DNA from: Dokdonia sp. | Lineage (GTDB): Bacteria; Bacteroidota; Bacteroidia; Flavobacteriales; Flavobacteriaceae | Length of the DNA stretch: 64,000 nt | Direction: 5' to 3' | Assembly: GCA_020630915.1 (NCBI GenBank) | Contig: JAHDIF010000005.1 | Location: 124,434 to 188,433, forward strand | In this document: positions 51,135-61,669 of the stretch, piece by piece | How the letters are laid out: every line of letters begins with the position of its first letter | Numbering within the stretch: the stretch's first letter is position 1 | Program-made: the position numbers and the translations under genes | Notes under the pieces: generated by a model | Told to the model about the DNA's origin: nothing | What the model saw: only the letters and a program-made list of their open reading frames with translations | Database searches by the model: none

Positions 51135-52823
51135 ATGTGTGGAATTGTATGTGCTTTTGATCTAAAGCAAGAAGTAACAGAACTACGCCCCCAGTTATTA
51201 GAAATGTCAAAAAAGATACGTCATCGCGGGCCAGATTGGAATGGCGTGTTCAATAATGAAAAGGCAATTCTCACGCACGAACGCTTATCCATTGTCGATC
51301 CAGCATCAGGAAAGCAACCACTCTTTAGTAAAGATGGAAAGCTAGTTTTAGCGGCAAATGGGGAAATTTATAACCATAAAGAATTAAGAGCCGAATTAAA
51401 GAGCGATTATGAGTTCCAGACGGCCTCAGATTGTGAAATAATTTTAGCCTTATATCAAGAGCACGGTGTAGATTTTATTGACAAGCTTAATGGGATTTTT
51501 GGTTTTGCATTGTACGATACTGAGAAGGATGCTTATTTTATTTCTAGAGACCATATGGGAATAATACCCTTATATATGGGGTGGGACCAACACGGTACTT
51601 TCTATGTAGGATCTGAGCTTAAAGCGCTAGAGGGGGTGTGTACTAAGATTGAGCTCTTTCCCCCAGGACACTATCTTTCTAGTATAGACGGAGAACTCGT
51701 GAGGTGGTACCAGCGAGATTGGATGGAATACGAAGCTGTTGAGGGTAATGAGACAAGTATAGAGGAGTTGCACGATGCGCTAGCGGCCTCAGTAAAGAGA
51801 CAGCTAATGAGTGATGTTCCTTACGGGGTCCTTTTATCAGGTGGGTTAGACTCGTCTATTACAAGTGCCGTGGCAAAATTATATTCAGAAAAGCGAGTAG
51901 AATCTGGAGATGAGCAGGCTGCTTGGTGGCCGCAGCTACATTCATTTAGTATAGGTCTTAAAGGATCTCCAGATCTTGCGGCAGCACAAGTAGTCGCAGA
52001 TCATATTGGTACGGTACACCATCCTGTAGAGTTTACAATTCAAGAAGGATTGGATGCCATAAGAGATGTTATCTATCACTTAGAAACGTATGATATTACG
52101 ACCATACGCGCCAGTACTCCTATGTATCTTATGGCGAGAGTTATTAAATCTATGGGTGTTAAAATGGTACTTTCTGGTGAGGGGGCAGATGAGATTTTTG
52201 GAGGGTATTTATATTTTCATAAAGCCCCTAGCGCTCGAGATTTTCACGAAGAAACGGTGCGCAAGCTAGATAAATTACATATGTACGACTGTCTGAGGGC
52301 TAATAAGTCTCTTGCGGCTTGGGGAATAGAAGGGCGTGTTCCTTTTTTAGATAAAGAATTTATGGATGTTGCAATGCGACTTAATCCTAAAGATAAGATG
52401 ATTACTAAAGAGCAGTCTATGGAGAAATGGGTGCTCCGTAAAGCATTCGAAAAATACTTACCTGAGAGCGTTGCTTGGAGACAAAAAGAGCAGTTTTCTG
52501 ACGGAGTAGGCTATTCTTGGATAGATACACTTAAGGAAGTAGTGGGTCAAGCTGTAACCGATGCTCAAATGGAAAATGTGCATCACCGCTTCCCGCTTCA
52601 CACACCACAAAACAAGGAAGAGTTTTATTATCGCTCTATTTTTGAGGAGCATTTTCCAAGTGATGCCGCCGCTCTATGTGTGCCTTCTGTACCTAGTGTA
52701 GCTTGTAGTACACCTGTAGCCCTAGAATGGGATGAGGCGTTTAAAAATATGAATGATCCATCAGGGAGAGCAGTCGCAAAAGTACATGATGATGCTTATG
52801 AAAAAGAAGAGGTTTCGGCTTGA
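51135..52823 (+). CDS. asnB: Asparagine synthase B (glutamine-hydrolysing)
   Basis: The product is 562 residues. MCGIVCAFD supplies Cys2, the glutaminase nucleophile, and RGPDWNG and ANGEIYNHKELR follow. The synthetase domain has the PP-loop LSGGLDSSI and GEGADEIFGGY. It makes asparagine from aspartate, glutamine and ATP in the cytosol. A short hydrophilic tail (last 25 residues) follows the domain. The neighbouring glutamine-related gene glsA is far upstream, so no operon link is seen. Confidence 0.96.
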   Translation: MCGIVCAFDLKQEVTELRPQLLEMSKKIRHRGPDWNGVFNNEKAILTHERLSIVDPASGKQPLFSKDGKLVLAANGEIYNHKELRAELKSDYEFQTASDCEIILALYQEHGVDFIDKLNGIFGFALYDTEKDAYFISRDHMGIIPLYMGWDQHGTFYVGSELKALEGVCTKIELFPPGHYLSSIDGELVRWYQRDWMEYEAVEGNETSIEELHDALAASVKRQLMSDVPYGVLLSGGLDSSITSAVAKLYSEKRVESGDEQAAWWPQLHSFSIGLKGSPDLAAAQVVADHIGTVHHPVEFTIQEGLDAIRDVIYHLETYDITTIRASTPMYLMARVIKSMGVKMVLSGEGADEIFGGYLYFHKAPSARDFHEETVRKLDKLHMYDCLRANKSLAAWGIEGRVPFLDKEFMDVAMRLNPKDKMITKEQSMEKWVLRKAFEKYLPESVAWRQKEQFSDGVGYSWIDTLKEVVGQAVTDAQMENVHHRFPLHTPQNKEEFYYRSIFEEHFPSDAAALCVPSVPSVACSTPVALEWDEAFKNMNDPSGRAVAKVHDDAYEKEEVSA

Positions 52824-52849
52824 GAAATTTGCATACTAAATGGTTTAAG

Positions 52850-52876
52850 AAACGCTGGCATATTTGCTGGCGTTTT
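52850..52876 (+). terminator. Terminator after asnB
   Basis: Arms AACGCTGGCA and TGCTGGCGTT pair with two central mismatches and are followed by six T. Confidence 0.75.
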
Positions 52877-52924
52877 TTATGTTCTTGAAGGTAATAAATA
52901 AAGGATTGATTTTGTGACGAGTAC

Positions 52925-52938
52925 GCTTTCGCGAAAGC
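52925..52938. repeat. GCTTTCGCGAAAGC palindrome, intergenic
   Basis: Exact copy between the asnB terminator and the gyrB promoter region. Confidence 0.95.
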
Positions 52939-53038
52939 TTATAAATACTGATCATTCACCTCATTTGTTTATTCACATTTTGTTGATAACTTCAAGGGTT
53001 TTGAGGCCCTTTTTAACACGTCTAGGGAAGCCTTTTTT

Positions 53039-53046
53039 TATATTTG
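53039..53046 (+). promoter_or_regulatory. Candidate -10 element of gyrB (TATATTTG)
   Basis: TATATTTG matches TAnnTTTG and lies 40 bases upstream of the gyrB ATG. No TTG is present at 17-23 bases upstream, so the promoter is tentative. Confidence 0.4.
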
Positions 53047-53080
53047 TTAATCAGTGAATTTTTAAGCGAATTTTAAGTAA

Positions 53081-55030
<1,950 letters not shown>

Positions 55031-55054
55031 ATAGATAAACATATTAATTTGGTA

Positions 55055-55080
55055 CAAAAGACACTCTAAAGTGTCTTTTG
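55055..55080 (+). terminator. Terminator after gyrB
   Basis: Arms CAAAAGACACT and AGTGTCTTTTG pair perfectly around CTAA and are followed by T-rich DNA. Confidence 0.8.
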
Positions 55081-55230
55081 TCGTTTAATTGAGTCACTTT
55101 ATCTTAATGGGCTGCTTGTAAGCAACTACTAAATAGGGTTTTAAGTAGTTCTACCTAATTTTATAGTGTATTAATGAATTAGATAAATAATCTAATCAAT
55201 TATTAAGTGCAGAATTAGATTACAATTAAA

Positions 55231-55521
55231 ATGGATCAAATTATAGAAGTAGCGATCGTAAAGTTCAATTTGTCTTCTTTAGAAGATTATTACTTTGATG
55301 AGGAGCATCGTCTTAGGGCTCGTGGGTTTATATACGACGAAGACACTGGTGTTTTTCTAAACAAATATGGTTTATTAGAGATTGAAGAGCCACGCATAGA
55401 AGAAAATAAAGAGAAGGTAAGAGAGATTTTTAACTTCAAAGCAGAAAGACCTATACTAGAATTAGCTTCAGAATTATACAGTACGGTTGAGTCTAATTTA
55501 TTGGAAGAAGCTGTAGCATAA
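55231..55521 (+). CDS. Hypothetical acidic protein
   Basis: The product is 96 residues, rich in Glu and Asp, with no signal peptide or membrane helix. It begins MDQIIEVAIVKFNLSSLEDYYFDEEHRLRARGFIYDEDTGVFLNKYGLLEI and ends in an amphipathic helix. I do not recognise a family. It has its own terminator and lies between gyrB and mdh, with a 200-base gap upstream that shows no clear signal beyond the gyrB terminator. Confidence 0.65.
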   Translation: MDQIIEVAIVKFNLSSLEDYYFDEEHRLRARGFIYDEDTGVFLNKYGLLEIEEPRIEENKEKVREIFNFKAERPILELASELYSTVESNLLEEAVA

Positions 55522-55554
55522 TATAAAATAATAGAATTGGTTGATTGATGTTAA

Positions 55555-55592
55555 GGAAGTCACTTTATACTTATAAGGTGGCTTCTTTTTTT
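55555..55592 (+). terminator. Terminator after the acidic hypothetical gene
   Basis: Arms GAAGTCACTTT (55556-55566) and AAGGTGGCTTC (55575-55585) pair with two G-T pairs around an eight-base loop and run into seven T. Confidence 0.8.
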
Positions 55593-55599
55593 ATGATTT

Positions 55600-55994
55600 T
55601 TCATTTGTATTCTTACAATAAATATCGATAAAATGCAATATACATTCGTTTATAAGTAAAATTAGATAATTATTACTAGTATTTTTATGATATTTAAAAT
55701 GAATTTGTAAGAATTATTATTTTTAGCTAACAAAAGGTAGTTAATGTTTGATTTTGAGTTCGGCCTTTTGAAGCATTCGTCTTGTAGTTGGGTATTAATG
55801 ACAATGCAATTATTGAAAGATATACATAATATAACTTTCTTATCATGTAAACCTCGCGATATTAATATGGCGAGGTTTTTTGATTTATAGGAAAGACACT
55901 TTAATCTGCTTTTAACGGTGAGATATCTCTGCAAAATAGGATGATATATCGTATTTTTGTAGTACAATAAAATTATAAACTTAAACTTATTTAT
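55600..55994. other. Long AT-rich gap with an unassigned terminator; possible small RNA
   Basis: About 395 bases hold no convincing gene. A frame on the minus strand (55662-55967, 101 codons) has a low-complexity, Lys/Ile/Asn-rich product and crosses the terminator at 55849-55883, so I reject it. Because the upstream gene already has its own terminator at 55555-55592, the second terminator suggests a separate short transcript starting in the region. A TATTTTTG (55952-55959) may be the -10 element of mdh. Confidence 0.4.
55849..55883 (+). terminator. Orphan Rho-independent terminator upstream of mdh
   Basis: Arms AAACCTCGC (55849-55857) and GCGAGGTTT (55870-55878) pair perfectly around a 12-base loop, with six T following the arms. 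No recognised gene ends here. Confidence 0.75.
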
Positions 55995-56921
55995 ATGAAA
56001 GTTACTGTAGTTGGAGCAGGAGCCGTAGGGGCGAGCTGTGCAGAGTATATAGCAATTAAGAATTTTGCTAGTGAAGTAGTATTGTTAGATATTAAAGAAG
56101 GATATGCAGAGGGTAAGGCAATGGATTTAATGCAAACAGCTTCTCTTAATGGGTTTGACACTAAACTTACTGGTTCAACGAGTGATTATTCAAAAACGGC
56201 CAATAGTGACATTGCTGTTATTACCTCTGGAATTCCTAGAAAGCCTGGAATGACACGAGAAGAACTCATAGGAATAAATGCAGGGATTGTAAAATCTGTT
56301 GCAACGAGTCTTGTAGAACACTCTCCAAATGTAATTTTAATTGTAGTATCTAATCCTATGGATACAATGACTTATTTAACACATAAAGTTACGGGATTAC
56401 CGAAGCATAGAATTATAGGTATGGGAGGAGCTTTAGATAGTGCACGCTTTAAGTATAGACTTGCACAAGCTTTAGAAGCACCTATATCAGATGTAGATGG
56501 TATGGTAATAGGAGGGCACTCAGATAAAGGTATGGTGCCATTGACCCGTTTGGCTACTAGAAACTCTGTTCCAGTATCAGAATTTATTAGTGAAGAAAGA
56601 CTGAATCAAGTAAAAGAAGATACCAAGGTAGGAGGTGCTACACTTACAAAATTATTGGGAACTTCAGCTTGGTATGCACCAGGAGCTGCGGTAAGTGGTT
56701 TAGTGCAAGCAATCGCTTGTGACCAGAAGAAAATTTACCCTTGTTCAACTCTTCTAGATGGAGAATACGGTTTAAATGACTTATGTATTGGAGTGCCCGT
56801 AGTTTTAGGAAGAAACGGCATTGAGAAAATAGTAGAAATAGATCTTTCAGAAGCAGAGAAGACCCACTTGAAAGAAAGTGCAGAAGGAGTACAAAAAACA
56901 AATGGATTGTTAGAAATCTAA
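55995..56921 (+). CDS. mdh: Malate dehydrogenase
   Basis: The product is 308 residues. VTVVGAGAVGASCAEYIA is the NAD loop, TSGIPRKPGMTREELI has the substrate-binding Arg pair, and VIGGHSDKGMVPLTRLA the catalytic His. The GIPRKPGMTR sequence marks malate, not lactate, specificity. It is the oxaloacetate-forming step of the TCA cycle. Confidence 0.96.
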   Translation: MKVTVVGAGAVGASCAEYIAIKNFASEVVLLDIKEGYAEGKAMDLMQTASLNGFDTKLTGSTSDYSKTANSDIAVITSGIPRKPGMTREELIGINAGIVKSVATSLVEHSPNVILIVVSNPMDTMTYLTHKVTGLPKHRIIGMGGALDSARFKYRLAQALEAPISDVDGMVIGGHSDKGMVPLTRLATRNSVPVSEFISEERLNQVKEDTKVGGATLTKLLGTSAWYAPGAAVSGLVQAIACDQKKIYPCSTLLDGEYGLNDLCIGVPVVLGRNGIEKIVEIDLSEAEKTHLKESAEGVQKTNGLLEI

Positions 56922-56933
56922 TAAGCCTATTAC

Positions 56934-56947
56934 GCTTTCGCGAAAGC
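56934..56947. repeat. GCTTTCGCGAAAGC palindrome, intergenic
   Basis: Exact copy directly after the mdh stop and before its terminator stem. Confidence 0.95.
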
Positions 56948-56952
56948 AAAAC

Positions 56953-56991
56953 AAAAAGGTCATTCTGTAAAGAGTGGCCTTTTTGTTTTTT
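56953..56991 (+). terminator. Terminator after mdh
   Basis: Arms AAAAAGGTCATTCT and AGAGTGGCCTTTTT pair with two G-T pairs around GTAA; further T follow. Confidence 0.8.
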
Positions 56992-57138
56992 TAAGTCTGA
57001 AAATAATTAAACACTTTTGTTAAAAAGGTGACTTTTTTGACTAGGATTGTTAATTTTTAGTGTTGCCCGTCGATCTTTAACTTTTTTTTTACTTTATCTT
57101 ATTACATTAGAGGTATTCAATTAACTAATAACTTTATT

Positions 57139-60100
57139 ATGAACAAAACTACATTTCAAGACTTACGAAAATTCTTCGGCGTATTTGTGTTGACTGCATT
57201 ATTTTCTTTAGCTCTTAGCGCGCAGAATAATCCTTATGCGATTCAGTTTCAAAATGATTATGTATCTCTCGATGAAAATATTGATACTTTTCAATGGAAC
57301 GACTTGAGTCAAGAACTTAAAATATCTAATGGTTTTTACACCTGGGTACAATTTTATCAAACACCCGCTCAAACTATTCAAGATGGACTAAAGACAATGG
57401 GAGTCGAGATTATTGAATACGTTGGTTCAAAAACGTATCTCTTATTTATTCCTACCAGTGTATCACCTTCTTATTTACAAAGTAAAGGTGTTAGAGCGGT
57501 TACGAATGTCGAAGGTGCCTATAAATTATCTGAAGATTTACGTCTCGGGATAATAGGGGATTGGGCTGTTCAAGGAGATCAAATTTTAGTAACACTCCAG
57601 TATCATGATAAGGTAAGTTCTGACTATGTGATTCAGGACCTTGCAGCAAAACAAATTAGTGTAAAGCAAGAATATAAAGGATTCAACAACATAGATTTAT
57701 ACATTCCTAGTAACTGTCTTGATGCTTTAGTAGAGTTACCTTATGTAAAATATGTTGAGGTCATTGCCGCGCCAGCCGTAAAAGAAGATACTCCAGCAAG
57801 GGTATTACATAGAGCTGCTGGATTAGACACACAAACAGATGCTGGAAGAAATTATACGGGTGATGGTATTGGTGTTTTGGTAAGAGACGATGGGATTGTA
57901 GGACCGCATATAGATTTCCAAGGAAGGATAGATAATTCACAAGCATCAGGAAGTGGTCAAACACATGGTGATGGTGTAGCAGGAATACTTGCAGGTGCAG
58001 GAAATCTAAATCCTAATAATAGAGGTATGGCAGCGGGCGCAAATGTGTTTGTTTCTAATTATGCGGCAAATTTTCAAGATACGGCAACAGTAAACTGGAT
58101 CAATGATGGAAGTGTTCAGATCACAAACTCATCATATGGAGATGGATGTAATGGAGGGTACACTACAGGAACTCAAACGGTAGATCAGCAAATAGAAGAC
58201 ACTCCAAGTTTATTGCACGTTTTCTCTTGTGGAAACTCAGGAGGAAATAACTGTAATTATGGTGCTGGCACAGGATGGGGGACAATCACAGGAGGACACA
58301 AGCAAGGGAAAAATGTTATAGCAACAGCTAATGTGTTTTTTGATGGTTCTTTAGTTGGATCAAGTAGTTGGGGCCCTGCGACAGATGGCCGTATTAAGCC
58401 AGATATTGCTGCAAACGGACAAAACCAGATTTCTACAAATGAGAATAATGGGTATCTTTCTTTTGGAGGTACATCAGGAGCGTCTCCAGGAATCGCTGGT
58501 GTTTCAGCACAACTATATGAATTATACGGTGAGTTTAATGGAGGAGAATTGCCAGAATCTGCTCTAATTAAGGCAGCCTTATTAAATACCGCAAACGATG
58601 CCGGTAATGTAGGACCAGATTTTAAATTTGGATGGGGTATTGTAAACGGGCTAAGAGCTGGAAAACTTCTCGAGGACGGACGTTTCCTTAGTGGTGGTGC
58701 TACACAGGGATCAACAAATACTCATACTATTAATGTGCCGGCAGGAACTACACAAGTTCGTTTTATGGCATATTGGGCAGACACACCAGCAGCTGCAGGA
58801 GCAACAACAGCTTTGGTAAACGACTTAGACTTGGTAGTAACGAGTCCTTCTTCTACAGATCTATTACCTTGGGTATTGGATCCTACTCCTAACCCTACAA
58901 ATTTAAATACACCTGCCACTACAGGTGTAGACCACTTAAATAATATGGAGCAAGTATTAATAAATACTCCAGAAGCTGGAGACTATACGATTACGATAAC
59001 TGGTTTTGACGTTCCCGTAGGTCCTCAAAAATATTATGTTGTTTACGAAATTATTACTGACCAGCTTGCCGTAACTCATCCTAACGATGGAGAAAGCATG
59101 GTACCAGGAACCAACGAAGTAATACATTGGGATGCCGTGAATACAACAGAAGATTTTGTTGTAGATTATTCATTAGATGGAGGTGCCACTTACACAAATA
59201 TTACAACTGTTGCCTCTGGTACGGATTTTTTTGTATGGAACGTTCCTGCAGAAGTATCAGGTCAGGCAAAAGTTAGGGTGACTAGTGGCGCAGTGTCAGA
59301 TGTGTCTGATGGTTTGTTCTCTATAGCAGACCAAGTAACCGGACTGGCTATAGAATCTGCTTGTCCTACAGAAGCAACATTTACGTGGGATGCCCTAGAT
59401 GGAGCAGAGAGTTATGATTTATATATTTTAGGTGATGAGTATATGGAAGTGGTTGGAACATCTACTACAAATAGTGTAACAGTTCCTATCAGTAGTTTAG
59501 ATGCTGAAATATGGTATGCGATTACGGCGAGTAATGCAACCTTGGGATGGACTAACGAGCGTACCATCGCTACTTTTTATGAAGGAGGATTACTTAATTG
59601 TACTCTCAATAACGATCTTACGGTTACACAAATTTTAAGTGATACAAATAATTTCTCTGGAGCGTGCGGCAATGCAGATGGGATTGTAAGTGCAACCATA
59701 GAGAATAACGGAATTGGAGATCAAACGGATTTTACTGTATCGTATCAACTGTCAGGTCAGAGTGCAGTTGAGGAAACTTTTACAGGGACATTGGCGCCAG
59801 GAGCATCTGTTGACTATGATTTTGCAACAATTTTGGACATCCCAACTTCTGGTGCTTATACCCTTGAGGTAAGTGTTAGTGCTGCTGGAGATGAATATTT
59901 AGAAAATGATTCTTTAAGTACGGACTTTTACGTACAGACATCTGTTACATCCACACCGTTTGTAGAAGACTTTGAAACTGCAGGATTCCCGGCAGATGGG
60001 TGGAATATTCTTAACCCAGATGGAGAAGATACTTGGCAACAAGAAAGCGTGACAGGAAGTGATGGAACTTTTACTACCACTGGATTTATAGATAACTTTT

Positions 60101-60738
60101 CATATAATGGGGGTGGATCTGAGGATATTATTGAGACCGTAGTTTTTGATCTGAGTTCAGGTCAAGACCCGATACTAAAATTTGACTTGGCCAAAGCACA
60201 ATATTCGGCTGGCTTTAGTGATGGAATGCGAGTAGAAGTATCTGTAGATTGTGGCGGTACCTACACAACAATCTATGAGAAAGATGGTTTAGACTTGTCT
60301 ACCTTAGATAATTATACAACTGCAAATTGGTCACCTACATCTGCCAATGATTGGAGAACGGAGGAAATCGATCTAACGCCTTATCAAGGAGGCACTGCTA
60401 TATTTAGAATTATAAATATTTCTGGTTTTGGAAATGGTACTTTCATAGATAATGTGAATGTAGAGAACGTACTTTCTGTAGAAGAAAATGAGCTTACAGG
60501 AATTGCTGTATTTCCTAATCCGGCGAGTAATCTTGTAAGCGTTGCGTTACCTAACACAATGACAGGTATTACTTCGTTTGAGATTACTAACAATTTGGGT
60601 CAGGTAGTATCTAGAAAAGAGAGCTCGGTTGTAGGGGGCGCAGTAAGTATAGATATTTCTAGCCTTTCTAGAGGTTTATATTTTATCGCTATAGAGAATG
60701 CGGGTAGTCGTGCTGTAAAGAAACTTATTGTAAGATAG
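57139..60738 (+). CDS. S8 family serine peptidase with type IX secretion sorting domain
   Basis: The product is 1199 residues. A signal peptide (to about 29, LSAQ) and an N-terminal prodomain lead to a subtilase domain with Asp250 (VRDDG), His276 (THGDGVAGILAG), Asn366 and Ser446 (GGTSGASPG). A beta-rich module follows, then two fibronectin/CARDB-like regions (about 640-930) and a MAM/jelly-roll-like domain (940-1110). The end (IAVFPNPASNLVSVALP ... SRGLYFIAIENAGSRAVKKLIVR) is the T9SS type A sorting domain. It is exported across the outer membrane, probably to degrade proteins outside the cell. Confidence 0.93.
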   Translation: MNKTTFQDLRKFFGVFVLTALFSLALSAQNNPYAIQFQNDYVSLDENIDTFQWNDLSQELKISNGFYTWVQFYQTPAQTIQDGLKTMGVEIIEYVGSKTYLLFIPTSVSPSYLQSKGVRAVTNVEGAYKLSEDLRLGIIGDWAVQGDQILVTLQYHDKVSSDYVIQDLAAKQISVKQEYKGFNNIDLYIPSNCLDALVELPYVKYVEVIAAPAVKEDTPARVLHRAAGLDTQTDAGRNYTGDGIGVLVRDDGIVGPHIDFQGRIDNSQASGSGQTHGDGVAGILAGAGNLNPNNRGMAAGANVFVSNYAANFQDTATVNWINDGSVQITNSSYGDGCNGGYTTGTQTVDQQIEDTPSLLHVFSCGNSGGNNCNYGAGTGWGTITGGHKQGKNVIATANVFFDGSLVGSSSWGPATDGRIKPDIAANGQNQISTNENNGYLSFGGTSGASPGIAGVSAQLYELYGEFNGGELPESALIKAALLNTANDAGNVGPDFKFGWGIVNGLRAGKLLEDGRFLSGGATQGSTNTHTINVPAGTTQVRFMAYWADTPAAAGATTALVNDLDLVVTSPSSTDLLPWVLDPTPNPTNLNTPATTGVDHLNNMEQVLINTPEAGDYTITITGFDVPVGPQKYYVVYEIITDQLAVTHPNDGESMVPGTNEVIHWDAVNTTEDFVVDYSLDGGATYTNITTVASGTDFFVWNVPAEVSGQAKVRVTSGAVSDVSDGLFSIADQVTGLAIESACPTEATFTWDALDGAESYDLYILGDEYMEVVGTSTTNSVTVPISSLDAEIWYAITASNATLGWTNERTIATFYEGGLLNCTLNNDLTVTQILSDTNNFSGACGNADGIVSATIENNGIGDQTDFTVSYQLSGQSAVEETFTGTLAPGASVDYDFATILDIPTSGAYTLEVSVSAAGDEYLENDSLSTDFYVQTSVTSTPFVEDFETAGFPADGWNILNPDGEDTWQQESVTGSDGTFTTTGFIDNFSYNGGGSEDIIETVVFDLSSGQDPILKFDLAKAQYSAGFSDGMRVEVSVDCGGTYTTIYEKDGLDLSTLDNYTTANWSPTSANDWRTEEIDLTPYQGGTAIFRIINISGFGNGTFIDNVNVENVLSVEENELTGIAVFPNPASNLVSVALPNTMTGITSFEITNNLGQVVSRKESSVVGGAVSIDISSLSRGLYFIAIENAGSRAVKKLIVR

Positions 60739-60751
60739 ATGATGTAATAAC

Positions 60752-60765
60752 GCTTTCGCGAAAGC
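60752..60765. repeat. GCTTTCGCGAAAGC palindrome, intergenic
   Basis: Exact copy 13 bases after the subtilase stop, before its terminator stem. Confidence 0.95.
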
Positions 60766-60779
60766 GTAACCAGATTAAT

Positions 60780-60810
60780 AAAGGCAAGCTCAACAGCTTG
60801 CCTTTTTAAT
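60780..60810 (+). terminator. Terminator after the subtilase gene
   Basis: Arms AAAGGCAAGCT and AGCTTGCCTTT pair perfectly around CAAC and continue into T. Confidence 0.85.
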
Positions 60811-60954
60811 TTTAAACTACGAGAAATCACAATGACTGCGGGTAGGTGGTTATATGTAAAAAAGATTGGGCGAATCCTTATTGATCAACTATATTTGCAC
60901 GTTTTATAGGACCAAAATTTGGTAATTGATAAAACCTCCCTTTCTTTTAGGTAT

Positions 60955-61563
60955 ATGAAGAACACGTGGTTTGTAAGTTTATTAGTAATTGCACTGGCTG
61001 TCCTTGGTGTTAGTCTAGACACGTCTTCTATTGCCAATCAAGAAATCGTTTTAAAGTTTAATAACCTTGATATTCCTGAAAATGAAAGCCAGGAAGTTAT
61101 TGAATTTGTAAAGAGTCAGTTGAAAAATATTGCGGTAAGCAATATTAAAATCTCCAAAGGAGATGATGGTGTTTTGAAGATCACATATCATAGTGATTTA
61201 GATATCAAAATTATCAAAGAAGCTCTGTCTAAAAAAAATAGGCTAGTTGTAGAGAATGATGCATCGGGTTCGGATAAAGAATATCCATTTTCTAATGAAG
61301 AAAGCCCTGCAGGGTATGAATTAGATGTCTTTGAAATACAATCAGTAAAAAATGGTATAGATGCCTCAGGTACTGTAGTTGAGGTAAAGAGTGAAATTAT
61401 ACGATTTTTTACTCCGGACGCTTTTCCAGTGCTAGAAACATTAGAAGAGAAACACTCTTCAATTGTCCAAACATTACATATTGTTTGTAACGCAAGAACA
61501 CAAGCAATACAAGTAGGTTTTTGTAATGTTCCTGAAGCGAGGGCAGGACCTAAGAATGCATAG
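60955..61563 (+). CDS. Hypothetical exported or membrane-anchored protein
   Basis: The product is 202 residues from the ATG at 60955. A hydrophobic N-terminal segment (WFVSLLVIALAVLGVSL) is followed by VLKFNNLDIPENESQEVIEFVKSQLKNIAVSNIKISKGDDGVLKITYHSDLDIKIIKEALSKKN, which alternates strands and helices as in small domains of envelope proteins. No family is recognised. It lies 106 bases upstream of secDF on the same strand. A TTG at 60919 is in frame but less likely than the ATG. Confidence 0.65.
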   Translation: MKNTWFVSLLVIALAVLGVSLDTSSIANQEIVLKFNNLDIPENESQEVIEFVKSQLKNIAVSNIKISKGDDGVLKITYHSDLDIKIIKEALSKKNRLVVENDASGSDKEYPFSNEESPAGYELDVFEIQSVKNGIDASGTVVEVKSEIIRFFTPDAFPVLETLEEKHSSIVQTLHIVCNARTQAIQVGFCNVPEARAGPKNA

Positions 61564-61669
61564 ACGTTCTAGTCTATAACCCTAAAAATTACTTTTTAAA
61601 TTATTAAATAACGATCAAGACGTTACACATTCAAGTTGATTTGGGTAACAGATCACAAAATCAATTACA

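Noticed and set aside
55662-55967. 101-codon frame on the minus strand upstream of mdh
   Set aside because: It is Lys/Asn/Ile-rich, crosses a strong terminator stem and the likely mdh promoter, and has no recognised feature.
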